Positions 9,062 to 20,347 of a stretch of 23,302 nt of DNA are shown piece by piece. A program made the position numbers and the translations under genes. Below the pieces are notes generated by a model. The model did not search any database, was not told where the DNA came from, and worked only from the letters and a program-made list of their open reading frames with translations. The stretch's first letter is position 1. Each line of letters begins with the position of its first letter. The stretch is from Saccoglossus kowalevskii (lineage: Eukaryota > Hemichordata > Enteropneusta > Harrimaniidae): NCBI RefSeq assembly GCF_000003605.2, contig NW_003115972.1, forward strand, positions 160,325 to 183,626. The letters are read 5' to 3'.

Positions 9062-10584
9062 TTTGAATGATATAGAAATCTTAAGGGTAGAGATAAATGA
9101 GTTTTTTTAAGTTATGTTCTTGTCCATTGATCATTATATATAAGTTTTTTCGACGTTTGCTGATATATATATTTATTCTGAAGATTTGTTTGATCAGTTT
9201 CTATTCTAATTTTTAGCCTGTTTTAGATTTGATATAGAGTTGCATGCATGTCTTTCTACAGAGAAATGGTCTTTAGTTGTTTATGCTATTTGTAAATGTT
9301 CTTCTAATTACAAATGAAGATTGAGAACAAATTACCAACCACAAAAAGTTGTTTTGTAAATTTGCCGATAATTAATAGAACCTACTAGGACATGACCACT
9401 GCTGACGTGGTTCTATATTTATCTATTGCATAAACAAATCATAATGAATAAGTCTTACTAAAGACGAATGACACAGTTTCTTGATTTTGTTTCTTAATTT
9501 TGGTTAAAACTTTTTTAGATGAAAAATTAAATTCTAGTGAGTGTTGGAACCCCTAATTTTCTACTGAAATTGGTATTGTGCAGATTGATGCAACATTAGA
9601 CATCCGTGCAGGTCTATCAATCAATCATGAACAGTTATTATCAACTTGTTATAAATTAGAAGCAACAGTGCAAGCCAAAGAAAGCTGAGAATGAGCTTCC
9701 ATGAGCTTAAAAGTAATGGTGGAATATAAATTATAAATATGGAATATTCGATATTAATTAAAAATTAGCCTAATCATATCGTCATGAATGATATCGACTT
9801 TCGTCTAGACAAAATACGAGTAAATTAGAACAAATGGTGCATGGCAAGTGTAGATTGACTGACCATTGTAGACTGCTGTTTTATAAACCTACAAATAACG
9901 TACCTGGCACAATTCATACGACTGACTGTTACCATCATGTCAATACAATATTTTCCACTATACTGGGAATGTTTGAACAGCAACACCCCTTTTTCGAACA
10001 ACCGATTTGCAGATCAACGAACTACACAGTTGTATAATTATTCTTCTGAATGGGCTAAGCATTTGAGTTGTGGTGGAATGCAATATTTACTTCATTGATG
10101 TTGGTAAAAAGTTTAGTCATGTGACTCAGTTGCATTCATATAAGTGCAATTGCTGCAGATAATAGTAGAATAGTTTGTAAACCGGCAATGTCTAAGCTAC
10201 TTAACTGTGTCATATTTTGTAAACTGCTATTGTAAATCACACTACGCTACAAGGCTAATATCACCGATGCAATACGCTGAAATGCACTAAGTTTGAAATA
10301 AATCTACTAAATTATTAGTAATCTTGGAATAATAAATTGAATTTATGATAAAATGCTCAACATAACTGTCAGTATGCAAACCCGCATACATGGATTTTCT
10401 CAATTTCATCCAGCTTGGTCAATTTTGTCTGGATTCCTTGCAGGAATATTTTATAAACTCTTTAATGTGTTACCTTTGCATGTGGCATCACGAGATGAAT
10501 TAGTCTCACTGCAGCTAAAACATTTATATCAATATAACTATAAGTATATATAACTATATAATTATATAATTATTCAAAGAATAT

Positions 10585-10587
<3 letters not shown>
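9062..10587. other. Non-coding stretch after copy A
   Basis: No gene is supported. The first possible polyadenylation signal is a weak attaaa at 9526-9531. A plus-strand frame at 9834-10037 (67 codons, with several Cys and His) is open but has no domain or splice context. Confidence 0.45.

Positions 10588-10658
<71 letters not shown>
10588..10658. repeat. (AT)n microsatellite, about 71 bp
   Basis: An uninterrupted ta/at dinucleotide run of about 35 units, flanked by aaaata and cagatgcag. Its length makes it a likely site of length polymorphism and of assembly error. Confidence 0.97.
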
Positions 10659-10662
<4 letters not shown>

Positions 10663-13600
10663 TGCAGCACCACTCTGTTGGCTTAAATATATTTAACACT
10701 CATTCCAAAAATTGTTTGAGTAAATATTCCTCATGTTCTCCTTATTGACATCATTCACTGTTTCATGACATCCTCTTCAGTTTGAGACCACCTGTTTGAT
10801 GTTTTTTATGCTGAATCTATCCGACAATACAAATAGCAATTTTAATTAGCTATAAAAACTAATATATAGTAGTTGAACGTTCAGAAAACTTTATTCCTGT
10901 TATACATTACGAAACAAAGTTGCCCATTAGATTACAATGAATATTTTAACGTACACTATCTAGTTTGTAATCTGTGGTTTAACTGTTTGACCTTTGGTAT
11001 ATTCGTATTTGTCCGTAATATATTGACAATTTCTATAGAAAGATGTTTTTTAAGATCACTATATCAATGTATGATTAAGCCATATGATTAAGCCATATTC
11101 GTGCACAGTGAGTACAATAAAACAGCAATAAGTTACTCCAAAAACAGAGCAAAATGTGAAAATGGGGTTGAGCTCAACAGAAAATAAAATACGACATAAA
11201 ACTAAAATCCACACAAACCATACAATTTTACATTGAAACACTTAATTAGATTTACCTTACGTGTACTAAGCAGTTTACGTTTAAGGGTGGATGGTAGGGA
11301 ATTTTAAAATAGCTTTGCCCCCGTCATTTAGAGTTTCCAAGCAGTTGAATAGAAAATATCCATGATGCTCTGCTTCATTTTACATTCTGTTATCTTATGA
11401 ACGGTGAAATGCAAAAAATAATTTGAATGCAGCATTTCAGTGAAAATATACCCCCATTAGTGCATGAGAACAGAATGATGTTGGTTGGCTCAGTAAGTTA
11501 TTTTGGAGGTTGTTTGTAGCATGGAGCTTCCTGTGTTTAGCTAGCTGACCTGGCAGTGAATGACTTGAATTGTTTACCAAAGGTTATAAACATAGATTTA
11601 CATCATGCGATCATGGGAGCTTGGGAGCAAAAAGCAAAAAAAAATCAGAACAGAAAATGATCAAAATAAAAAAGTCCAAAACAAAAAAAAATAATCAAAA
11701 TTCGTCGAAACAAACAGTCATAATGATCGGAATTCATGTAATCAGAAAATGCCTAAAAGCAAATAATGAATAAATAATATAACTTAATGTTAAACAATAA
11801 TTATTGATCTCACTCCTTAAAATGTAGTTAGTGAAACATGTATGTATTGGCATGACGTCAGTACTCACAGTGCACGGGACAATTTTGCAAATCTTACATT
11901 AGAAAATGGAAAGAGTACACTTTCCCTAAAAATAGCGCCGTCGTAAACAGGAAGACCACAATGTCTCTATTTTATGACCTGTTGTCGTTTGTCAATCAAT
12001 GTTTTTGAGTGACATTTACATTCACATACTGTTTACTGAACGATAGACAAACACACAATTACTGCATGAAATGCTTTAATCCATTTGCGTTTTTTTTTCT
12101 TTGGTTTTTGAGGTTTGAAAAAGTTCATTTATTTATGAATCCAACTATACGCAACCGAAGCTAGTTTAAATTGGTCGCTACAGACATGTGATTTGAATTC
12201 AAAGGTTAATATATTCGTAGCTACTATATTATGTGTAGCTTCATCCTAGACGAAGAAATATTACACCTTAAGAAACTTATTACATCAATATATATAGCTC
12301 AATTCCAGACCAAATTTAAAAAAACCTACTTCAACAAGTCCTTATAATGCCAATTTGAAATACCCCGCAACATCCGCTCTAAAACAGATTCGTGTGTTAT
12401 TGGTACATCGACATATTCTGCTTTTAGTGCTTAGATACGGTAGCTGATGCGGAATGTTCACCTTTGTCGTTTCTCAAACTAAAAAAAACACAGAAAATCC
12501 TGTGTTTTCATCGATTGAGAATATAGCAACTCTCATTGACTGGTTAATGCATAATCATGCTTTAAATGAACACGATATATACGTATCTAATGCATGAATG
12601 AGATGCCATGTTATTTTTTTCATTCAGAAACCAAAATAGATGTAGGATGTATTAAACGTATATTCACAACATCCACATATATGGATGTTTTATTAATAAC
12701 ATTATGCTAATTTGCATATACATTTTTAACACCACTGTTTTATACCGTCGCTGTTATAAGCAAGTCAACAGCAGTGGACGAATCGCTATTAATGAACAGT
12801 TATTAGTAAGTACTGTGATACTGGTTTTTTTAGCTGCAAGTCTTTGTTTGAATCTACCACAACAATAACCTAAACTGTGATAGATAATGTAATATATCGT
12901 TTGGTTAAGACTTGTATTTCAATCCCCTTTGTATTCAATGTCTATGTGTTGGTAATATTTCTGAATATGATCACCAGATATATTTCATCGCCACTCAGTG
13001 TATATCAGATTAGTCCTTTAAACGGCAAAGCCAATTCATGTCACATTTCGTGGAATAGACTATCATCATTTTTCCTAAAATATTTTGATCGAGACTTGTA
13101 GTCAATTGTAATTGCTGTCCATCTGGTGAAAAATTAACAAAGAAATATATTTAGTGTGTGAAATACGTTTCCTCGAAATATTGTTGGGAACAAATATGGC
13201 GCACAAACAGTACACGATGACAATATTGCTATCAATATAGATGTGTAATTAAATGTTTATATGACACGTGTGAACTATTAATTATACATAATATATGCAC
13301 TATATGTCACGTCAGTGTTTTAGAAAAAAAAACACATTAATATCTTGTATAATAAAATTTTCAAAACTACCTAGACAGACGTATTTATAGTTTATGTCGC
13401 CATAGAAAAGCTTTTGTGTGTGTACCAGACCCGCATCATATATGACCATTTAGAGCAGAAACTAGTTATTTTAGGAGATGACAGCATCAAATCACATCCC
13501 TCGCATATGTTTTAAACGTACATCTGGCGATATGTAATCATTTTTAAGGTATTCAAAGTTATATAATATTACATTATTCAATCTGTTACTTTGCATACAA

Positions 13601-15463
13601 TTTGTGAAATTGCTTTATTGCATATTTGAAGAATGTAGTAATGAGTGTAGTAGCGACAGAGTGAAACCAACAACTTTGAAGGTCAGCTGCCGTCTGAGCG
13701 CATTGACATACCTTCACAACTGACGAAATGTTCTCGTTATTATTCGAGTTTACTGATAGAGTTAGTCAGAAAATTTTAGATTTCATATTTTATTGTGAAT
13801 GCAAAAACAGGTTTTTGATTGAAAGTTAGTCTGATTAAACGGTATTTATGGTGATCATTTGATGATGTCAAGAGGTCGATCTGAATCCAATAATGTTCTA
13901 AATTTGATTTCGTTTTTTGACTCAACTTTCTAATTTTGAAACTTCATTGGATACAGTAGTAGGTGTATACGAATTAGTGTTTATTATAATACCAACATGT
14001 TCTGTCGTGAAAGAAACAAATGTAAATTCAAATATCAGATACCTACAACTACAATCACCTTCCCAAAAGGTTGTGCATATCAGTGCTTTCATTTATACAG
14101 AGGACTAGTCGTTGGATCGTGTAGCCATTCCTTATTTAGATTATGGTAAATATCTCACAAAACGTAATATTTCATTGTACGAATTTATTATAAAACATTA
14201 GCCACTGAAAATAAACGTCACCGTAAGTAATAAGTAATGATATTTCATTACTTCATAAGTAATGAATACATGTATGTTGTGTATCGGAGTTTGACAAGTG
14301 ATGGTGCCACACTATCTGGCATGAACAATTCAAAGTCAGTCGTCCAGAAGCCATCGTCAATCCCAACAACTTATCTTTTGCAATACTCCTCCACGAAACT
14401 TTAAAAATAACTGTGGGAGTGATTTTATTACATTCAAATTTTTCCCATTATGAACAATAATACCATAGTGAAATATCAACGAGACTCCATGAATTTCGAA
14501 ACTTATTATGGTCACATTAAAGAAAAAAACTGTCGTTACTTTCAACAGTTTGCTGGACACTGATAAAAACGTTTTTTAAACACATACATTTTTCGATTGT
14601 GTTTTTGTGTTTTAACGAATTACGTATTCAATTTAAAACTACAATTGTACAATAGTAGCCATCGAAAAGTATGTTGGCACAATTTTACTGAAAGCACCTT
14701 TTTTTCATAAATATGAATTCATACAAATGAGAAGATTTGTTCAGCAAATCATGTCATGTAACCACCTCCCCATTGGATACAATCCCAATGTATGTACATA
14801 CAATGTATGTAATCAGCAATCTCTATATGAACATGCGCGTGTGGATAACAATAGACATGATTACAAGTATGTGATTGGCCCTCACTATATAACTACAAGC
14901 ATGTGGTTTACAATCTCTATATGAATACATGTTTTGATTCACATTATACTGATGGAAATATTATAAAGATATTATGTCACAGTGCGAAGGCCTGTAGTTT
15001 GGTTTTGGCTGGGGTGAGGGTCAATCATCTTGCTTGTTAATTTAAACTAACCATGAGACCAACAGCCACCCAAGGTTTCTATGCTATGCTGCACACGTCT
15101 GCATATATAGTAATTAAAACATTTACTTGTTTCTTAGAATATATTTGGATATCTATAAAATAAGACTATGCGTTATAAGATCAGAACTACTTTTTACATT
15201 AAAAGGTTTCAACTTGTGGTAAGTTGGTATTATTATTGTTATTATTATATTCGCTAAAATATGCACATAATTCGGTTCTCCATAATCGAATACGTGTTTA
15301 ACAAATATTCGGTACATTGAACACACGGTACAATCTTTCTTCTTGCCATTCCGGGTTTATTTCATCAGCACTTTTGAAGGTCGAATTATGTTGAATGCAC
15401 AAACGTCACATCAAAGTACGAAATTGTAGTGCACCATCGTCATAGTGGCGTTGTTCTCCGCAG
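10659..15463. other. Long non-coding stretch between the two sulfotransferase copies
   Basis: No gene, RNA gene or intact mobile element could be supported. I looked for a second lysine-rich first exon with a phase-0 donor for copy B and found none. Short local structure is present: a 9-bp palindrome at 14232-14253 and a repeated caatctctatatgaa near 14819 and 14911. If copy B uses the exon at 6999, all of this is intron. Confidence 0.45.
14232..14265. repeat. Palindrome aagtaatga/tcattactt plus third copy
   Basis: aagtaatga at 14232-14240 pairs perfectly with tcattactt at 14245-14253 across a 4-base loop. A further direct copy of aagtaatga follows at 14257-14265. It is short and AT-rich, with no function assigned. 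Confidence 0.6.
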
Positions 15464-17092
15464 CGTATATATTAAACCGAGGTTGCAATATGGATGAGAA
15501 CATTGCATTGTTAATAATGCTGTTCGATACAGCCTGTTGATGGATAGATTCAATTATGAATTATTCTCACACGCAAGTATTTGTTGACTAAAACTATGAA
15601 AGTACATAAAGCGCATGCGCACTAATTGTTTTGAAACGCATAATAACAATCGCCGCACATGGTACTAAGCTTTGTTTTAATTTGTCATCGAATTGTCTTA
15701 CTATACACAGTATACAGTGTGCTTGAAGAGTTAGTAGTGTCATAGAAAGACTATCGGTTTCTTCAATGTCTTGTGGCACACCTTTTCTTATTTACAATTA
15801 CATGCGACAGAATTCTACGCAAACAATGTGGTATATAATTGTAACACTGACTTCAAAGGGTACTGTAACACATGTACTGCAAATATGCACTTGGTGATCG
15901 GTGCCCAGGGCATTTCAAATTGAAATACAATTTTTATTGACTTAATTGTTTCAAACAGTTCATTATATTACTGATCTGTTTTTTTTCCTTACAGATACTG
16001 ACTTCGTTAATTCTTATTGCAACCATTGTCACATGGTACAGCAGATTCTCGCCAAACCCACTACCTCTTAGTGTGTCGCATAGTACTAGATTGTACATCA
16101 CACAACCGTCACCAACCACGCCATCAACGTGCCAACCAGCAGATAATATTGTTTTTATAAAAACTCATAAAACAGGAAGTACTTCACTTCATTGCATTTT
16201 TTGTCGCTACGGATATGCAAATAAACTCTCATTCGTGTTTTCCACTCGTAACAAATGGAACGGACATATACGAAAAGTGCATATCAATGAGTCTGTTATA
16301 CTGCCACCGATAGGCGGCCCTGTTAATGCATCTTTTAAATACAATATTCTTACTGGTCATGTGTTGTACAAGAGAGAAACAATAAACTCATTCATGGGGT
16401 ACAACCCTATTTATGTGACTATTTTAAGAGAGCCAGCTACGCAACTAGAGTCACATATGAACTTTTTCAAGCATAGAGAACAAGTAATGGCATCCATACA
16501 AACCTTCTTTAAAAATCCCCGTTCTGATATGATTACGGCGGGAAGAAATAATCAGTTGAGAGAATTCGGGTTGTCCTTTGAATCAACACTCAATGAAACT
16601 ATTGTGAATGAAACCATCATGAGACTGGACACAGAATTCGACCTAGTTCTTATTATTGAATACTTCGACGAATCTCTGATTGTTTTGAAAAATTTGCTGT
16701 GCTGGAGTTTTGAAGACATAATATATTTAACAAAGAATCAACGTGCCACACGTGAAACCATCTCAGACACATTTCGACACAACGTATATAAGTGGTCAAA
16801 TGCAGATTATCTCTTTTATAATCATTTCAACAGAACATTGTGGGAAAAAGTTCGACAAATTGGTCCACGTTTTGAAGTCGAATTGGCACATTTTCGGGAC
16901 CTTTTAAAGGAGTACAACGACCAATGCGCCATATTTAAAACAAATAATACGAAACAACTTCTCTATGAAAGTAGACATGACACACCACTTTGCCAACAAT
17001 TGACATACAACAGCGTAGATTGGTATCGCCATATTGCAATCCGACAAGACCCCAACAACATTGCTGAAATGTTTAAATTTAATATCGGATAA
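15464..17092 (+). repeat. Segmental duplication unit, copy B
   Basis: Homologous to 7276-9061: the 3' part of the intron plus the terminal coding exon. The acceptor, reading phase and first codons after it (ATA CTG ACT TCG) are conserved. The sequence corresponding to exon 1 (6999-7088) was not duplicated with it. Confidence 0.8.
15995..17092 (+). CDS. Gal3ST-like sulfotransferase terminal exon, copy B (intact)
   Basis: This is an intact version of the exon in copy A, predicted to transfer sulfate from PAPS to galactose 3-OH in the Golgi lumen. After the acceptor ttttttttccttacag it is open for 365 codons to TAA at 17090-17092. It holds the anchor ILTSLILIATIVTWY (residues 1-15), a short stem, the PAPS loop KTHKTGSTS (residues 56-64) and LREPATQLES (residues 144-153, with the Arg-x7-Ser pair). 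Near the C terminus lies the block QLTYNSVDWYRHIAIRQ. Several N-glycosylation sequons (NAS, NET twice, NRT) fit a luminal domain. The exon must continue from a phase-0 upstream exon. None was found nearby, so the exon at 6999 is the best candidate, giving 395 residues. GTG at 16073 is not the true start, because it would remove the anchor. Confidence 0.88.
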   Translation: MLTSLILIATIVTWYSRFSPNPLPLSVSHSTRLYITQPSPTTPSTCQPADNIVFIKTHKTGSTSLHCIFCRYGYANKLSFVFSTRNKWNGHIRKVHINESVILPPIGGPVNASFKYNILTGHVLYKRETINSFMGYNPIYVTILREPATQLESHMNFFKHREQVMASIQTFFKNPRSDMITAGRNNQLREFGLSFESTLNETIVNETIMRLDTEFDLVLIIEYFDESLIVLKNLLCWSFEDIIYLTKNQRATRETISDTFRHNVYKWSNADYLFYNHFNRTLWEKVRQIGPRFEVELAHFRDLLKEYNDQCAIFKTNNTKQLLYESRHDTPLCQQLTYNSVDWYRHIAIRQDPNNIAEMFKFNIG

Positions 17093-17266
17093 CAGTTAGT
17101 TAAAAATGTTGCATATTTTTTGCAATGTGTATAATTTGTATACAACAAAGATGATTTGATAGTGTGTTTACATCAGTATATTTTAAATACATTATTCAGT
17201 TTCTTGGTACTTATGTACAAACGGCAATTTTTCTACATACTACATACGGCCACTAGATTGCCCGCA

Positions 17267-17276
17267 ATTAAATAAA
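17267..17276 (+). terminator. Polyadenylation signal attaaataaa for copy B
   Basis: Overlapping ATTAAA (17267-17272) and AATAAA (17271-17276) lie about 175 bases after the copy B stop. This is a plausible 3'-UTR length. A second AATAAA is at 17705-17710. Confidence 0.5.
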
Positions 17277-17864
17277 TATTAATCAAATCTATAAAGGAAT
17301 AACAGATTTTTAAAACGATCTAATGTGTATGACATTAAGATAATGAATGAATACTACTGTGTTGCGTACATATATGAGTCTATCTGATAGATTCATGCAA
17401 GCTTATGATGTTAGTAGTTTACACACTATTTCCTGAATTATTATAATTATTTTAAATCGCATATATTAAAATGTCATTGCAAATTCTCCCAATCTCAACT
17501 TCTCAGCACATAAAAATGTGTGTTCACATATGTTTTATGGTTATTTTGCGGTTACAGATTGGATTTTGACCAGTTTGAAAAGGTTTTCAACTAAGTTTTT
17601 GCCTACATTACAAAGTTCGGTTGTGCTATTAATCAATCTGTAGACACTAAATTTAACTCATGGTTGAGGTACAATAATTGTGCGCATTCGACATTCGAAA
17701 GATGAATAAAATGATATACTGCCACAAGAAATAGTGTAATAATACATTTTACACACATGATGATAAAATAATAAAAATATAAGTATATGTTGCATCTCGG
17801 CTTCCAATATTGCTCCTGAAACTTCCTTCACCGATGAATTATAATCCTCACCACCACATTATTG
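17277..17864. other. Gap between convergent copy B and torsin
   Basis: No gene is seen. It contains the 3' ends of two convergent transcripts. A canonical AATAAA for the minus strand (tttatt on the plus strand) was not found here, so the torsin polyadenylation site is not located. Confidence 0.5.
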
Positions 17865-20274
17865 CTATAACTCGTCATTTACGTCTGGTGGAATATTTAA
17901 ATCAATTAATTGTTTTACTCTCCTGCAACCCGCTAAGGAATACAATTCAGAATCATTTGGGAAATACTGATGCTGGTCTGCAATTGTGGCGATAACTTCT
18001 TCGATGTTCTTCAGTTTATATAGGTAGCCCCGTTCTCGTAATTTTTCACGGATGCATTCTTTAACATGGATTCTTTCCAGTGGTAGAAACGGCACGAAAG
18101 AGTCGATCAAATTCTGTTCAACCAAATCACTGTGCCATAACCCACCTACAACAATTAACACACGTAGTTAAGTTTGAATATAAACATTTTCTTTGATATA
18201 CGTCTGTAAAAAGGAAATACTACCCGTATAAACCCAAGAAACCTAGGTGAATAAAAGATGAACAAACTTACCATCCATATTGAATATATGCTTGCGAATA
18301 ACTTCATGCAAATCGTATTCTGTGATGTGTTCTCTCGGTGTGCCTTGCTTCCACATTTCGAAGACCTTGTTATTAATAATATGACCACCGCTGTTACTGA
18401 AAAAATACAAGAACGCTAATTATTCATTCTTGGACAATTCCCGAACGAAGTATTCTTTCCAAAGATAGTTTATCAAACACTGCTACAAAACGCATTTTAA
18501 TTGATGGGTTCCATTAAGATGGCAACCGAGAAAAAAATATGTAACACTGATTAGCGATTCAGATTCTAAGTTACTACTACCAATCAATCTCCGCGAATGG
18601 CTTGGGATGCCAGTATAGTGTGGTAGTTGTGAAATGACTTTTGTTCATATATAATTGAAAGAAAACAGTAACTTTCTGTTGAGAGCTTATATAACTAGTT
18701 GGCGTCTAACACAAAGTCACACATTGTCACCCAGTAAAGTAGAGGTTGGTTAAGTATGTAATGTTTTACTTCTATTGTGTCGACATTTAACAACCATTTG
18801 TGCTGAAGTATCCAATGAAAAATTATGTCTACCCGGGCCAAAAGTAGCAAAGACATCATAAAAAATACATGTTTGCGTGACATATGATGGCGTTCACAGG
18901 AGCAATGCAACAGGTTTACCTTGTAAATACGAATATGTTCTTTCTGTAGTCGACGCTGAAATATTCGGGATAATTGTCAATAAACGGTTTAAGTACGTCG
19001 ATCAGTCCAGGCGGCATCTTGTCCATGTCTTCAAATATAAATAGCTGTCTGTCACACAATTTCCCTGCCTCCATAATACGTGATCGTAGTTCATCCTATT
19101 GGAATAAAACAATCCTAGGAACGTTAATATGCAGCCCAAGGTCTTTTTTTGTGATTATCAAAATGATTTATATTAACCTGACATTTTATTATCTGTTCTG
19201 GAAGCTAAGACAGGCCCCATAACCATTTAAATAATACTTGTGCGTAATTATAATATATAACACTCTGTCACATGTCGACAATAATAGCTATAAGGAAACA
19301 CTTAGCATAGGTAAATATATAAACACAGGCAATTATAGCAACATACCTTGTAATCATCTAGTTTCTTAGAATGGGGGTAGTCAGACGATGTTATCAGATG
19401 TACAAACTTGCTTCTCGTACCCTCTTTATAGAGATTTTTGGCAAGAAACTGACTCACGTACGTCTTACCAATTCCTCCCCAACCATGAAATGAAAGTACC
19501 AGTGCCTTGTCTGGATTACGATTGTTTATATGTCGTGACACAGATCGAAGTACGACAGTACGCACAATGTGTTGACCAAAAACATTCTTTTCTAGGTCAT
19601 GAGCGAGTCCTAAAATACAAATGTGGATTTTATTCTAGGTGTTCATTTTGGCATTGGTGACATGTATACTAAACTAAATCGGCCAAAAAGTACCTTAAAT
19701 CAATGCACATATTCCGATATACTCTTGTTAAAGTCTTAACACCATTCTAATAAAGTGAAACGTCTTTAGTTAAACCAGCCCTATTAATGTTATACCTCTA
19801 CAGTTAACACCAGATCTATTAAATGGCGACGTTTAGTGAACACCGTCCATATTATTTCATTGAAGTTTTTTCAAGGTAGACGTCTCCGGTTAACAGCAGC
19901 CATAATAAAGTGTGACCTTTCTGGTCAACAACGGCCTTGTTGAAGAGAGACCTTCACGTTGAACACCAGCGCTATTAAAGGTTGACCTATCAACTTAAGT
20001 CTCGCTTTATTAAAATGAAACCTTTACTGTTATCACAAGTTCTATTAAATGATGACATCTACACGGATATAGTCTCATCTAGTTTATATATCACTGTGAA
20101 ATCGGATAGGTCACACTACATTGCATGCCGACTGAGCTCGGTTTCCGGCTTACCGTCTGTGTCCAATGTGATCCACGCTTTACTGCACGTCTCCCATGGC
20201 AGGATGGAATACCACGTAAAGCCGTGAATAGCGGGAAACACTAGCGATAACCAGTAGATTCGGAGGATTAACAT
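17865..20274 (-). CDS. Torsin-family AAA+ ATPase, complete, five coding exons
   Basis: Torsins are ATPases of the ER and nuclear-envelope lumen, switched on by membrane cofactors of the LAP1/LULL1 type. Coding exons, in order: 20274-20154, 19609-19347, 19095-18920, 18396-18272 and 18145-17865. All four introns are GT/AG with matching phases (1, 0, 2, 1), and 966 nt give 321 residues, near the usual 330. Residues 1-18 form a signal peptide (MLILRIYWLSLVFPAIHG). The torsin start signature NVFGQH is at 49-54, Walker A GWGGIGKT at 83-90 and Walker B LFIFEDMDKM at 146-155. Sensor 1 is S187-N-S-G-G, NLIDSFVPFLPLE is at 240-252, and the two conserved cysteines are C259 and C302 (the GCR of sensor 2). 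An in-frame TGA just before the ATG fixes the start. Unusual points are GKT instead of the torsin GKN, E-D instead of D-E in Walker B, and GCR instead of GCK. Subtype is not assigned. Confidence 0.93.
18397..18919 (-). other. Torsin intron 3
   Basis: The donor (gtaaac) follows ACAAG at 18920, and the acceptor (attttttcag) precedes the exon at 18396. It interrupts the serine codon of sensor 1 after its second base. Nothing else is recognised inside. Confidence 0.75.
19610..20153 (-). other. Torsin intron 1, largely minisatellite
   Basis: A strong donor (gtaagcc) at 20153 and the acceptor ttgtattttag before 19609 bound the intron in phase 1. More than half of it is the 34-bp tandem array described separately. 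Confidence 0.8.
19731..20066. repeat. Degenerate minisatellite, unit 33-36 bp, about nine copies
   Basis: Units begin near 19755, 19788, 19824, 19876, 19910, 19944, 19980, 20015 and 20050, with a partial copy before 19755. Each has the pattern gtgAACCTcta-cGGTTAACACCAgc-CTATTAAA with many substitutions. One irregular spacer lies at about 19857-19875. On the minus strand the unit starts TTTAATAG. The strong divergence between units marks the array as old. It is confined to torsin intron 1. Confidence 0.85.
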
Positions 20275-20281
20275 AATTCAT
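20180..20281 (-). other. Upstream ORF overlapping the torsin start codon
   Basis: An ATG at 20281, seven bases before the torsin ATG, opens a 33-residue frame in another phase that ends with TAA at 20182-20180, inside torsin exon 1. If the mRNA leader includes it, scanning ribosomes meet it first, so torsin translation may depend on leaky scanning or on a start site between the two ATGs. Confidence 0.4.
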
Positions 20282-20325
20282 GTCAAAAGCTGCATTTAAC
20301 ACATATATCACACAGCGGCGGCAGC

Positions 20326-20347
20326 TATATATATATATATATATATA
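20326..20347. repeat. (TA)11 microsatellite upstream of torsin
   Basis: A 22-bp ta run about 50 bases upstream of the torsin start codon, flanked by the GC-rich acagcggcggcagc. It lies in the presumed promoter or leader and could act as an AT-rich core promoter element. Confidence 0.9.

Noticed and set aside
11570-11773. Lysine-rich plus-strand frame as first exon for copy B
   Set aside because: The lysines come from A-rich runs, and there is no phase-0 donor at its end comparable to the one at 7089.
16073-17092. Copy B as a complete gene starting at GTG 16073
   Set aside because: The frame continues upstream to a strong splice acceptor at 15994 and includes the membrane anchor, which is conserved in copy A. 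A GTG start would remove it.
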